A stretch of DNA of 64,000 nt. It comes from Thermoplasmata archaeon (GTDB lineage: Archaea; Thermoplasmatota; Thermoplasmata; Thermoplasmatales; Thermoplasmataceae). The notes beneath the pieces are model-generated. The model was not told where the DNA came from. It did no database searches and saw nothing but the letters and a program-made list of their open reading frames with translations. This document shows, piece after piece, positions 25,559 through 34,700 of this stretch. The stretch is from assembly GCA_021810575.1 (NCBI GenBank), contig JAJZIN010000001.1, forward strand, positions 62,001-126,000, in the 5' to 3' direction. Positions within the stretch are counted from its first letter, which is position 1, and each line of letters starts with the position of its first letter. Made by a program: the position numbers and the translations under genes.

Positions 25559-26906
25559 TTCCACAAACCTCACATCTACCTTTAGACCCGTAATTCAGGA
25601 TGTGTCCCATCATGTCAAGCTCGGTTCTTGCCTCTATCGATCTTGCGCATTTCTCACTATCACAGATGATAAATGTCTTTATGTTAGACTCCTGTCCACT
25701 ATTTGGAATTCCATCAATCCCATTCATAAGTATCTTCCTGGCATTATTAAGCAGATCATTTTCTACCTCATCCAGCAAATTTTGAATCTCTGCCGTATCA
25801 TCTTTGTTCAACTTTACCCTTCCCTTCCTTGTTCTCAGGGACACAGTAATTGTATTTGATTCAGCCTCTCTTTTGCCTATTTCTATCCTCAGAGGCACCC
25901 CCTTCATTTCCCACTGGTTAAATTTGTAACCAGGTGTATAGTTATCATTATCATCAACAATCACCCTGAACCCACTGGCCTTAACTTTTGACTCTATTTC
26001 GTGTACAAAGGATTCAAGTCTGGAATCTGCAGATGAGATTGGAACTATGACTACCTGCGTTGGGGCAACAAACGGAGGGAGAATCAGGCCCTTGTCATCT
26101 CCATGGATTCCAACTATGGCTGCTATTAATCTTTCACTCATACCGAATGTGGTTTGGTTCACATATTGACTGCTTCCATCTTCCTTTGCAAATTTCACGT
26201 CATAATTCTTTGAAAAATTACTGCCATATTCGTGAATTGTCCCGATCTGAAGAGTCCTGCCAGATGGCATAAGCGTATCAAATGCTATGGTGTAAACAGC
26301 ACCGGGGAACTTATCCCACTCCGGTCTTCTTACTTCCATATAGGGTAGACAGAGCTTTTTCGTAAAATAATCCCATTCCCTCCTGTACAGGTCCATCTGT
26401 TCCTCTGAATCGTCATAAGTCTCGTGGGCAGTGTGGCATTCTATAAAGTGGATATCCCTTGATCTTATGAATGGTCGTGTATGTTTTGTTTCATAACGGT
26501 AAACCTGGACAATCTGAAAGATTCTCTTTGGTAGATCACCATGATCTCTTATCCATAATTTCAACATTGGGTAAATTGCAGCTTCACTGGTTGGCCTCAT
26601 AGCAAGGTCTTCTTCAAGGGATTCTCTTCCACCCTTTGTTATCCAGAACAGCTCTTTTTCAAAGCCTTTAATGTGCTCAAATTCAATTTCAAACATTGGC
26701 CTTGAGATCAATGAAGGAAACATCACCTCCTCATATTCATCTTCGTAGAACTTGTTCCTGATCATTTCATCCGTGTTTTTCATCAGGCTGTATCCATAGG
26801 GCATCCAGACATTCATCCCCTTAACTGGGTACCTCTTATCTGTAAGCTGGGAAATGTCTATTATTTCATTATACCATTCACTAAAATCTTCCTTTTTATG
26901 CTCCAT
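25521..26906 (-). CDS. proS: Prolyl-tRNA synthetase, short archaeal type
   Basis: The 461-residue class II synthetase has motif 1 (RNKFYEDEYEEVMFPSLI), motif 2 (QVYRYETKHTRPFIRSRDIH followed by FIEC) and motif 3 within the HEYGSNFSKNYDVKF to HGDDKGLILPP region. The C-terminal zinc-like part CEVCGNEG and the final aromatic (SRPY) are typical of the archaeal/eukaryal ProRS without an editing domain. It charges tRNA-Pro. It heads the minus-strand series proS-HAD-radB. The promoter lies in the AT-rich sequence after 26906. Confidence 0.95.
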   Translation of the reverse strand: MEHKKEDFSEWYNEIIDISQLTDKRYPVKGMNVWMPYGYSLMKNTDEMIRNKFYEDEYEEVMFPSLISRPMFEIEFEHIKGFEKELFWITKGGRESLEEDLAMRPTSEAAIYPMLKLWIRDHGDLPKRIFQIVQVYRYETKHTRPFIRSRDIHFIECHTAHETYDDSEEQMDLYRREWDYFTKKLCLPYMEVRRPEWDKFPGAVYTIAFDTLMPSGRTLQIGTIHEYGSNFSKNYDVKFAKEDGSSQYVNQTTFGMSERLIAAIVGIHGDDKGLILPPFVAPTQVVIVPISSADSRLESFVHEIESKVKASGFRVIVDDNDNYTPGYKFNQWEMKGVPLRIEIGKREAESNTITVSLRTRKGRVKLNKDDTAEIQNLLDEVENDLLNNARKILMNGIDGIPNSGQESNIKTFIICDSEKCARSIEARTELDMMGHILNYGSKGRCEVCGNEGRTALFSRPY

Positions 26907-26986
26907 TCCCTTGTAAATAAATTCGTCATTATTTAACTATTGCAAGTGACTTATATTCTTAGTCGTTATAAATAAAGTAATTCCTC

Positions 26987-27088
26987 ATGACTGTGGAAAC
27001 AACTGTTATCAAACAATGTCACTTCAATATTTCCCCGGTTACACTGGAAATAACAGGATCATGCTACATGGATTACATTGCCGATTAA
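26987..27088 (+). CDS. Possible small ORF of 33 residues in the proS/M20 gap
   Basis: ATG at 26987 opens a frame ending at TAA 27086-27088 (MTVETTVIKQCHFNISPVT... with two cysteines). A TATA-like TTATAT at 26951-26956 sits near leaderless distance. There is no homology that I can name and the frame is short, so it could be chance. It lies inside an 11-base inverted repeat pair (26978-26988 and 27101-27111). Confidence 0.2.
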   Translation: MTVETTVIKQCHFNISPVTLEITGSCYMDYIAD

Positions 27089-27149
27089 TCATGGGACACA
27101 ATGAGGAATTAAATGAGGTAATTGTTTATTAATAGAACAACAATCAGAG

Positions 27150-28349
27150 ATGATGAGCTTAAAAGATATAACGGATGAAAAGGAGTTTATAATTGAACTT
27201 GCAAAGAGGATTATTCCAGTGAAATCTATTAGCCCGGCTTCCGGTGGCCAGGGGGAGTCTGAGAGGGCGGATCTTCTTGTCAGCATCCTGAAGGAACTGG
27301 GATACGAGGATTCAGTAAGATATGATGTTGAGGACAAGGCAGGATTCAAGAGATCCAGCATAATAGAGAAAGTGGGAAATTTTGATCGTACCCTCTGGCT
27401 TGTATCCCATATAGATACAGTACCTGATGGTGATCCAAACCTGTGGACAAGAGCACCATTTCAGGCAACTGTGGAGGGTAACAGAATCTATGGCCGTGGC
27501 ACCTCTGATGATGGTCAGGCCGTGTTTCTTTCGCTCCTACTCCTGAAAAGACTCGACAGATCCAAATTAAAAATGAATCTAGGTCTTGCATTTGTTGCAG
27601 ATGAGGAGGTTGGGAGTGTGTATGGCATCCAGTACCTCCTTGACAAGAACATTTTCAAGAAAGACGACCTGATAATTGTGCCTGATGCAGGTTCCATGGA
27701 CGGGATGGAACTCGAGATAGCAGAGAAAAGTATTGTGTGGATTAAATTTACAGTTAATGGTAGACAATACCATGCAAGTATGCCAAGCAATGCAATCAGC
27801 GCAGCAAGAGATGGAATGGAATTCATGCTGTCAATTGATAAGATGCTTCACTCAAAGTATACCAGCAAAGATGATACTTTCAACTTCCCCTATTCCACAT
27901 TTGAGCCAACGAAGCATGAGAAAAACGTGGACAACATAAACACCATTCCAGGTAAGGAAGTATTCTACATGGATTGCAGGATATTGCCCAGTTACGATGT
28001 GGATAGCGTGGTAGATGACATTTCAAGGGAGATTTCCGAGTTTGAAAGAACACATAAGTCTAAAATTAAAATGGAGTTTGTACAGAGAGAACAGGCACCT
28101 GTGCCCACCTCAAAGGATTCAGAGGTTGTCACAAGACTCGTGAAGGCGTTATCCAGCAGAGGAGGGGAACCAAAGGTTGTTGGAATTGGAGGCGGTACAT
28201 GCGCTGCTTTCTTCAGAAGACTGGGATATGAAGCAGTTGTATGGAGCACTACAGTTCCTGATGTTGCACATCAGGTGGATGAATATGTCATAATTGACCA
28301 GATACTGCAGGATAGGGAAACCATTGAAAAAATGGTTTACTCTGATTGA
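27150..28349 (+). CDS. M20-family zinc metallopeptidase / deacylase
   Basis: The 399-residue protein has the M20 layout: a catalytic domain with LWLVSHIDTVPDGD (first zinc histidine), YGRGTSDDGQAVFLSLLLL (bridging aspartate), FVADEEVGSVYG (catalytic and zinc glutamates) and IIVPDAGS (aspartate); a dimerisation domain at about residues 190-300; and a final histidine in TVPDVAHQVDEYV. Members include DapE, ArgE and carboxypeptidases; this form resembles the broadly distributed archaeal M20 proteins whose substrate is not settled. TTTATTAATA around 27125 gives a plausible leaderless promoter. ATG at 27150 or 27153 can serve as start. Confidence 0.85.
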   Translation: MMSLKDITDEKEFIIELAKRIIPVKSISPASGGQGESERADLLVSILKELGYEDSVRYDVEDKAGFKRSSIIEKVGNFDRTLWLVSHIDTVPDGDPNLWTRAPFQATVEGNRIYGRGTSDDGQAVFLSLLLLKRLDRSKLKMNLGLAFVADEEVGSVYGIQYLLDKNIFKKDDLIIVPDAGSMDGMELEIAEKSIVWIKFTVNGRQYHASMPSNAISAARDGMEFMLSIDKMLHSKYTSKDDTFNFPYSTFEPTKHEKNVDNINTIPGKEVFYMDCRILPSYDVDSVVDDISREISEFERTHKSKIKMEFVQREQAPVPTSKDSEVVTRLVKALSSRGGEPKVVGIGGGTCAAFFRRLGYEAVVWSTTVPDVAHQVDEYVIIDQILQDRETIEKMVYSD

Positions 28350-28363
28350 TCTTTTCTTTAAGA

Positions 28364-28879
28364 TTATAGATCATCTGATTCTGAGAGTGCCCTCAATCTT
28401 CCAACACCATCAATTTCCCTAATTATTTCTGATACAGTTTCTGGTACATCTCTTTCCCAGTTTTCCCCCCTTATCATCCTGTCTCTTATTCTGGTACCTG
28501 ACCACTCCACCCTGTTTATGAGTTCCATTGATTTCACATTATATTTTTTCTCGTAGAAGAGTCTTTTGACCAGTGGGTTATTTGTGTAAACGCTTGAGAA
28601 ACGTGGAGTAAGAGATTCCACATGAGCTACCCAGAGTGGGTTGGAGTTTACGTCCTCAATCGGAATTATGTAGAAATTGAATATCTTCCTGCTTTCCAGC
28701 GTATTCGAGATCATCAGGTGCCTTTCTCCAGCAGTGAATGGATTCTGGAGGGTATGAGAATACTGGGCACTCCCTATTCCAATAATCACAGACTCGTGCT
28801 CCTTGAGAATTTCCTGTATAACTTCCAGATGGCCAAGATGAAATGGCTGAAATCTTCCAACTATAAATGCCCTTGACAT
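28364..28879 (-). CDS. nadM: Nicotinamide-nucleotide adenylyltransferase, archaeal type
   Basis: The 171-residue protein has the nucleotidyltransferase motif FIVGRFQPFHLGHLEVI (HxGH) and the C-terminal VEWSGTRIRDRMIRG (the ISGTxIR motif variant). FTAGERHLMI and NPLWVAHVESLTP are typical of NadM. It makes NAD from NMN and ATP. The ATG at 28879 is preferred because GGAGTGA lies just before it within the preceding stop; the frame opens with a GTG nine bases earlier. It follows the coiled-coil membrane gene with a five-base gap. Confidence 0.92.
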   Translation of the reverse strand: MSRAFIVGRFQPFHLGHLEVIQEILKEHESVIIGIGSAQYSHTLQNPFTAGERHLMISNTLESRKIFNFYIIPIEDVNSNPLWVAHVESLTPRFSSVYTNNPLVKRLFYEKKYNVKSMELINRVEWSGTRIRDRMIRGENWERDVPETVSEIIREIDGVGRLRALSESDDL

Positions 28880-28884
28880 TTTAT

Positions 28885-29868
28885 TCACTCCAGCATCTTA
28901 CACTGTATCATGTTATCTTCTTCAAATATGAACCAGTTTAATAATTTCCTTATGCTTTTAATAATGTTTTCTATTTCACTTTTCAATTCCTTCTGTCTCT
29001 GTGTTTCCCTGCATATAGAATAGTTCTTTGTGTCAAGAATTTCCCTGAACATGGACTGAAATGCCATCACTTCTGATGTCTTTCCATGTATGAATTCATC
29101 ATTGTTAATCAGAAGAGATGATGATCTTCCCAGTTTCTTCTCCTTTTTTCCGTCCTCTATCTGGAATTGAATTTCCGGTTCATCGAAGAACAGGTTGTTC
29201 AGGATATGAAGCACTGGTTTTACCGTATAGTATGTATCCCCATTGACTGCATTATCAGATCTATCTAATTTTCTATATTCTGTCCTGCCAAAAATTTTCT
29301 CTAGGATTCCCTTTATTGACTCTATCTTCTGATGTGAATATTCTCCTGTGAGTTCAACATATTTACCCCACATCTCATAGAGGTTTCCCTGCTCTGATGG
29401 TATATGATTTCTCACAAGATCATTCCACAATGGCTTTTCATCAATCAGTGGGATCGGTGCATAAGTCTCCGAAAGAGACTGAAATTTTGTCGGTGGAATG
29501 ATGCTTTCCATCATGTCCTTAGAAACCTTTCTCAGTGTTGAATAATGTTTTTCCATTTTCTCCATCAGCAACTCATTCTTTCTGATCTCGTTTGTAAGTC
29601 TCTCCATGTCCTTATCTATCTCCAGTTTTACCTCTTCCCGGGTATGTTCCTTCTCAATCTCCTCATCTTCCTCCATCTCTTCATCTGGAGAAACTGTAAA
29701 ATCTTCCTCGTACTCATTGATAGATGTTTTGTAGTTTTCAATGTCCTCTTCATATTTTCTACTGAAAAGGCGAATTGCCCTGAAATTAAAGAATGTAAGA
29801 ATTAAACTGATTCCGGCAATCACGAGAACTGTGATTAAAACTGGAACAATCAAGAAGCTTAAACCCAT
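28885..29868 (-). CDS. Membrane-anchored coiled-coil protein of unknown function
   Basis: The 327-residue protein has one N-terminal membrane helix (residues 4-27, LIVPVLITVLVIAGISLILT) followed by a very acidic segment (about 55-75, SPDEEMEEDEEIEKEHTREE) and a predicted coiled coil (about 75-120). The remainder, to LNWFIFEEDNMIQCKMLE, is soluble and unassigned. Its topology resembles proteins that hang from the membrane into the cytosol. It starts at the base after the aspartate aminotransferase stop and leads into nadM, so the three genes form a series. I recognise no family. Confidence 0.65.
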   Translation of the reverse strand: MGLSFLIVPVLITVLVIAGISLILTFFNFRAIRLFSRKYEEDIENYKTSINEYEEDFTVSPDEEMEEDEEIEKEHTREEVKLEIDKDMERLTNEIRKNELLMEKMEKHYSTLRKVSKDMMESIIPPTKFQSLSETYAPIPLIDEKPLWNDLVRNHIPSEQGNLYEMWGKYVELTGEYSHQKIESIKGILEKIFGRTEYRKLDRSDNAVNGDTYYTVKPVLHILNNLFFDEPEIQFQIEDGKKEKKLGRSSSLLINNDEFIHGKTSEVMAFQSMFREILDTKNYSICRETQRQKELKSEIENIIKSIRKLLNWFIFEEDNMIQCKMLE

Positions 29869-31041
29869 TTAAATCCTGCTCTGCTCATCCATGAAACTTG
29901 CCAAGAGTGCGATCCCTTCCTTCAATTTATCCTCAGATAGCGCATAGGAAATTCTGAAATGACCTTCCCCCTGTTTACCAAATGCTGAACCTGGAGTAAG
30001 CAGAAGACCCTTTGAATCAAGAATCTGCTTGCAGAATTCAACTGATGATATATTGAGGTCGTATGATGGAAAAACATAAAATGCCCCTTCTGGCTTTATG
30101 AGATTCAGACCTTTAATTTCACTTATCAGGTTACAAACAAGTTCCCTTCTTTTCCTGAACACCTCCTTCATTGCTTTAGGACTCTCTTCATCATCCATTG
30201 CATATATGGCCGCCATTTGAGAAATCGAAGGTGCACATGTTATGGTCTGTTGCTGAAGCTTGTCTACCGCACTTATAAATTCTCTGGATGAAGCGAGATA
30301 TCCTATCCTCCATCCTGTCATGGCATAACTTTTAGAGAAGCCGCTTATTAGTATGGTATGCCTCATTTCCTGATCCATCTCAATTATATCCTGAATTTTC
30401 CCCTCGAAAACAAGCTCTTCATAAATCTGATCCTGAATAAAATATATTCCTTCATCAATGCAAAGCTTCTGTAGTGCCTTGATTTCCTCTGTTGAAAAAA
30501 CCTTACCTGTTGGATTTGCAGGATTGGATATGATTATGCCCTTTGTCCTTGGTGTAATAGAATTTTCTATGCCCTCAAGATCAAGGGAAAAATCATCATT
30601 GGACGGTACCTCGACTGGTTTTACCCCGTAAATCCTGCAGATTTCAGGATATGATAGAAAATATGGTTCTGGAATTATTATTTCATCCCCCTCATCTGCG
30701 ATTGCCATGATTGCAAGGTTAATGGCAAATTTTGTTGGGGTTACAATTATGTTTTCAGAGTTCAGATTGTGGATGTTATTATTGATCTTTTTAGCGATCT
30801 TGGTTCTCAATTCCACATATCCCTTTGATGGTGTGTAGTGTGTGAATCCTTCTTTGGCCTTCTCAAATGCATAGTTTATTTCACCAGCAGGTGTTGTAAA
30901 GTCTGGCTCTCCCACTCCAAAGTTTATAATTTTTCTTCCTTCGGCGGTCATCTTCGCAGCCTTGGCAGACGTGGAGACCGTAGCAGATTCAGAGACGTTA
31001 CTTACTCTCTTTGATAACACAAAGTTTAATGGCAATTCCAT
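29869..31041 (-). CDS. Pyridoxal-phosphate aminotransferase, aspartate aminotransferase family
   Basis: This 390-residue class I/II aminotransferase has NFGVGEPDFTTPAGEINYAF near the start, ISNPANPTGKVFSTEEI with the cofactor-binding asparagine, and SGFSKSYAMTGWRIGYLAS with the Schiff-base lysine. It probably transfers amino groups between aspartate (or another amino acid) and 2-oxoglutarate; the exact donor cannot be read. Given the homogentisate operon in this window, an aromatic aminotransferase role is conceivable but not supported by position. The upstream Lrp-type regulator gene lies 70 bases away on the same strand. Confidence 0.9.
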   Translation of the reverse strand: MELPLNFVLSKRVSNVSESATVSTSAKAAKMTAEGRKIINFGVGEPDFTTPAGEINYAFEKAKEGFTHYTPSKGYVELRTKIAKKINNNIHNLNSENIIVTPTKFAINLAIMAIADEGDEIIIPEPYFLSYPEICRIYGVKPVEVPSNDDFSLDLEGIENSITPRTKGIIISNPANPTGKVFSTEEIKALQKLCIDEGIYFIQDQIYEELVFEGKIQDIIEMDQEMRHTILISGFSKSYAMTGWRIGYLASSREFISAVDKLQQQTITCAPSISQMAAIYAMDDEESPKAMKEVFRKRRELVCNLISEIKGLNLIKPEGAFYVFPSYDLNISSVEFCKQILDSKGLLLTPGSAFGKQGEGHFRISYALSEDKLKEGIALLASFMDEQSRI

Positions 31042-31111
31042 AATTAACTTTTATTGATTTTCCAAACTCATTCTGTTCAATTGGTCGTGTTATTTATGTA
31101 ATTCAGTATTC

Positions 31112-31888
31112 CTAATGAATGAATTCATAGTCATATATAACCATGACTTCACTGCTTTTCTCGGCTTCCCTTGAACTGTTGATCAGTGTCCTTGCGCTGA
31201 CCATGTTTTCCGCAAAACATATGAATACCCCGGTTTTGTTATCTGTTATCTTGAATATTGTTGCATCTTCCAGTATAGACTCAATCTTTTCCTGATCAGT
31301 GCTGAAAATGCTGAAAATGACAACATCTGTCTTAGAAAGGTCAATTTTCGCCATTACAGCCACAAGATGACTTTTTCTCAGGAAGTTATACCTTCTCTTT
31401 ATCCGTATCACGGGCATATCCAGAGCCTTGGCAATTTCAGATATTTTTGCTCTTGGTGTTTTCTTTAGCTGGTCAATAATCTGGAAATCTATGTTCTTCG
31501 AATTTCCTGAATAAGAATTGATTTCCGGCCTGTATTTCATCACAGGCTGGCCTAGTTTCAGTGACGCATCTTCAATTTTCTTATCTACTTCCTCAGCGGT
31601 TTCTCCATCAAATCCGTAAAGAGTGATCTTTTCCAGGCATTTCAGTCTTGTAAAATAACCTTCTTCTATCTCCTTATCTGAAATGTAAGCTGCAAATGCT
31701 TCTACCTTTCCCAGTATCCTGGAATTTATGTGTACTATAAAGTTTACAATTATACCATCTTCTATCATTTTCGTCATTCTGTAGTTCAAGGTTTGTGCCG
31801 AGATACCTATTTCCTTGGCTATCTGCCTTTGTGGGGTTCTACCATCTTTCAGTAAGCTGAACAGGATTTTTTTATCTACTGTATCCAT
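31112..31888 (-). CDS. Lrp/AsnC-type transcription regulator with two helix-turn-helix domains
   Basis: The 258-residue protein begins with an AsnC-type winged helix (VDKKILFSLLKDGRTPQRQI, then GISAQTLNYRMTKMIEDGII). A second helix-turn-helix lies at about residues 135-175 (IDQLKKTPRAKISEIAKALD). The remaining parts look like two RAM-like ligand-binding segments (IVNFIVHINSRILG and VMAKIDLSKTDVVIF). Duplicated Lrp proteins occur in archaea. It may regulate the aminotransferase downstream or the divergent exporter, since its promoter shares the 158-base AT-rich gap with that gene. Confidence 0.82.
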   Translation of the reverse strand: MDTVDKKILFSLLKDGRTPQRQIAKEIGISAQTLNYRMTKMIEDGIIVNFIVHINSRILGKVEAFAAYISDKEIEEGYFTRLKCLEKITLYGFDGETAEEVDKKIEDASLKLGQPVMKYRPEINSYSGNSKNIDFQIIDQLKKTPRAKISEIAKALDMPVIRIKRRYNFLRKSHLVAVMAKIDLSKTDVVIFSIFSTDQEKIESILEDATIFKITDNKTGVFICFAENMVSARTLINSSREAEKSSEVMVIYDYEFIH

Positions 31889-31976
31889 GATTATTCAAGT
31901 AATTCTAACTATTATTAAAAATTGACGTTAATTAATTTTTTTCAGCGAATAAACACTATCCTCATACGATCGGGAT

Positions 31977-31984
31977 ATAAAAGC
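31977..31984 (+). promoter_or_regulatory. TATA-like box before the MMPL exporter gene
   Basis: TATAAAAG lies in the 158-base divergent gap, 63 bases before the GTG at 32047, and would give a leader of some 35-40 bases. A second TATATA at 32025-32030 is nearer the start and could serve a shorter transcript. Confidence 0.35.
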
Positions 31985-32046
31985 AATAAGTAATATGTGA
32001 AAAAAAATTTAACAAATTTTCAATTATATACAAACAATTAATTCAT

Positions 32047-34668
32047 GTGTTAAATGCAAAAAGCCTGCTTTCAAAGAAGAATGTAGTGATCATTGTATGG
32101 GTCGTAGTCCTTCTACTAGCCATACCTGCGGTCTTACATTACAGTTCCTACCTAAACTACGCCAGTTCAACTACAACCAGCAGCAATTCAGAGTCTAACC
32201 AGGCGCAGGAGCTAGTTTCCCAGCTTGAGACAACACACCAATCCCTTACCATAGTGGTAAATGGAAATCCAATGTCTAATTATACACTTGCAAGAGAGAC
32301 TTTTCTATTGAATTACATGATCAGAAATGCTGATAAGAGTGTATACAAAACAACAGACCCATTTACAAGCTATTCTGATTATATCGACAACACAACGATT
32401 AAAAGTTACGGTAACCAGATAAAGGCCAATTACTTGAATGTAAAAAACAACAGTTCTAAGATTTACGGATTTTCTTATGACTTCTTTATTAATTGGAATA
32501 CGTTAGATTTCAAGGAGAGCGAAATACAGCAGGCAGCCAATTTGAGTGGATATAATGGATCAAACTATGAAAGTACCTTTGTTTCAGATGTTAAATCTTC
32601 ATATGCAGAATTTGCGGGAAATGGTAAAGAAACAGTATCTCATGCCATAGTAGAAGACGCCAGGAACTCATCCTTCAGCACATTACCAATTACAACTTAC
32701 ATACTGCAGGATGTTAACTTTCTAAGTTTTGATAATTCAACTTCATTGAGCAGAGCCACTGCAAATTATATTTCCAATTCAAGCGGGTTCAATATTTCAT
32801 GGAATCTGGTATACTCAGCAATAAATTACAGTAACCCGGGAAACGGATATGTTACCAGTTTTGCATTACTCGGTGCTCCTGGTTACCTGATCAACCAGAC
32901 AGTGAGCCCAAATCATAAAATTTTCATTGTATCAATTGAATTTACCGCACCTTCAGGGTTCGAATATAAGAATGGTTCATCACCTGCTCAGGAATTCTAT
33001 CCCAGATTGAATTCGTACACAGATCAGGTTTTTGGAAACAATGCAATAGTGACAGGTAACGGAGCTATTGCTTATCAGACTGCACAGGTAACAGCCAAAT
33101 CAGGATTTGCCTTTGGTCTTATTTTCATATTCCTGCTGATTGCAGTCTTCATAACCCTGGTTTCATACTGGGCCTCTATTCTTGGGTTAATATTTGTAGG
33201 TATTTCATTATTACTGGGCTATGTTTCAGTTTACATCACTGGTTTTCTAATTGGTAATGTAAGTTTCATTGTAAATTACACATTGACCGCAGTTATACTT
33301 GGTGTTTCAACAGATTACCTTGTATTTCTAATAGCAAGATACAGGCAGGAATTGAGATCGGGGAAGAGCTATGAGGAATCACTTGAGATCGCTATTAACA
33401 GGGCTGGAAAGGCAGTAATTATAAGTGGAATAACAGTAGCCGTTACACTACTGACCTTTTCCCTTGTCCCATCATTCTTTGACTGGGGGATTGTTCTCTT
33501 CCAGGCAATAATTTTCACAGTAATTCTTCAGACAACATTGCTGCCAGTAGCAATGAAGCTTCTATCAAAGAGGCTTATAATGAAGATAGGTTCTAAACCA
33601 CAGGGAGAAAACCATCACAGAAAATCTATATTCTACAAGACCACTTCCTTCTCATCGAGCAAGAAGTTTGCGGTGGCTGCAGTCATTATAATTCTGGGAG
33701 CCGCAGGAGGATACTTCTTCTTTACAGCTCCTACTACCTACAATTTTAACACTGGACTTCCCCAGTCACTCAGTTCTGTTCATGGATTGAATGAGATTGA
33801 AGACAACTTTGGAGATGGAGTCATATTCCCAACGTACATTGTTTACAAGAGTAATTTCAAAGGTGAAAATCTTACTCACAACCAGATTGGCATTCTGGAG
33901 AACACAGCTAAAAGAATTTTGTCGTATACTGGAGTGTCCTCGGTAGAAGGCCCTTATGTAAGTGGAATGAAGATTACAAATTTTTCATCTCCCAGTGCAT
34001 TTGCAATCTATAATGGAAGATACTATCTCTTCATAGTCTCCTTAAGCAGCTCCCCATATTCAAAGGAATCCATATCTACTGTAAGTTCTATGAGGGATAA
34101 CGATTCTTTCATTGTGGGTGGAATCACTTCCTCAGTAATTGATCAGCAGGCTTCCAATATAAGAACATATAGCGAACTTGAGATATTCATAATCATTGCG
34201 ATTTTCCTCATTCTACTGGCATCTTTCAGGAAATTGAGATATCCAGTAATCTCAATAACAGGAACATTCTTCAGTATATCCTGGAGTACATTCATTCTAT
34301 ACCTTTTATCAAACTACGTGCTTCATATCCAGCTGATATATCTGATTCCAATAATCCTGTTCATAATTCTCTTCAGCCTTGGTAACGACTACACTGTTTT
34401 CATTACTTCAAGGATCATAGAAGAGGTGCAGAAAGAAGATTTTGAGGAGGGCTTGAGGAAAGGGATGGTAGGAAGTGCAAAGACTGTTACCTCACTGGGA
34501 TTGATACTTGCTATTTCTCTTGGCTCACTGGCTTTTATTCCAGTTGCATTCCTGGAGGAGCTTGGACTTGCATTTGTTATCTCACTCATAATAGATACAT
34601 TCGTAATAAGAACGTTTTACTTTCCTTCAATGCTATCCATCTTTCATGGAAATAGAGAAAAACAGTAA
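32047..34668 (+). CDS. MMPL/RND-superfamily exporter
   Basis: The 873-residue protein has the duplicated MMPL plan: one membrane helix (about 12-30), a large outside domain (to about 350) rich in Asn-x-Ser/Thr sites, five helices (about 354-515), another helix (about 545-563), a second outside domain and five more helices (about 713-865). The proton-relay motif occurs twice as GVSTDYLVFLIARYRQE (near 419) and SLGNDYTVFITSRIIEE (near 776), with the conserved D-Y pair in each. It should export lipids or small molecules using the proton gradient. The start is GTG 32047; no ATG precedes the first helix in frame. Confidence 0.9.
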   Translation: MLNAKSLLSKKNVVIIVWVVVLLLAIPAVLHYSSYLNYASSTTTSSNSESNQAQELVSQLETTHQSLTIVVNGNPMSNYTLARETFLLNYMIRNADKSVYKTTDPFTSYSDYIDNTTIKSYGNQIKANYLNVKNNSSKIYGFSYDFFINWNTLDFKESEIQQAANLSGYNGSNYESTFVSDVKSSYAEFAGNGKETVSHAIVEDARNSSFSTLPITTYILQDVNFLSFDNSTSLSRATANYISNSSGFNISWNLVYSAINYSNPGNGYVTSFALLGAPGYLINQTVSPNHKIFIVSIEFTAPSGFEYKNGSSPAQEFYPRLNSYTDQVFGNNAIVTGNGAIAYQTAQVTAKSGFAFGLIFIFLLIAVFITLVSYWASILGLIFVGISLLLGYVSVYITGFLIGNVSFIVNYTLTAVILGVSTDYLVFLIARYRQELRSGKSYEESLEIAINRAGKAVIISGITVAVTLLTFSLVPSFFDWGIVLFQAIIFTVILQTTLLPVAMKLLSKRLIMKIGSKPQGENHHRKSIFYKTTSFSSSKKFAVAAVIIILGAAGGYFFFTAPTTYNFNTGLPQSLSSVHGLNEIEDNFGDGVIFPTYIVYKSNFKGENLTHNQIGILENTAKRILSYTGVSSVEGPYVSGMKITNFSSPSAFAIYNGRYYLFIVSLSSSPYSKESISTVSSMRDNDSFIVGGITSSVIDQQASNIRTYSELEIFIIIAIFLILLASFRKLRYPVISITGTFFSISWSTFILYLLSNYVLHIQLIYLIPIILFIILFSLGNDYTVFITSRIIEEVQKEDFEEGLRKGMVGSAKTVTSLGLILAISLGSLAFIPVAFLEELGLAFVISLIIDTFVIRTFYFPSMLSIFHGNREKQ

Positions 34669-34700
34669 AAATATATTAGTCATATCACAATTATTTTTAA

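Noticed and set aside
26978..27111. Insertion sequence remnant with terminal inverted repeats
   Set aside because: There is no transposase sequence and no target-site duplication at the two ends, so it is kept only as a curiosity.
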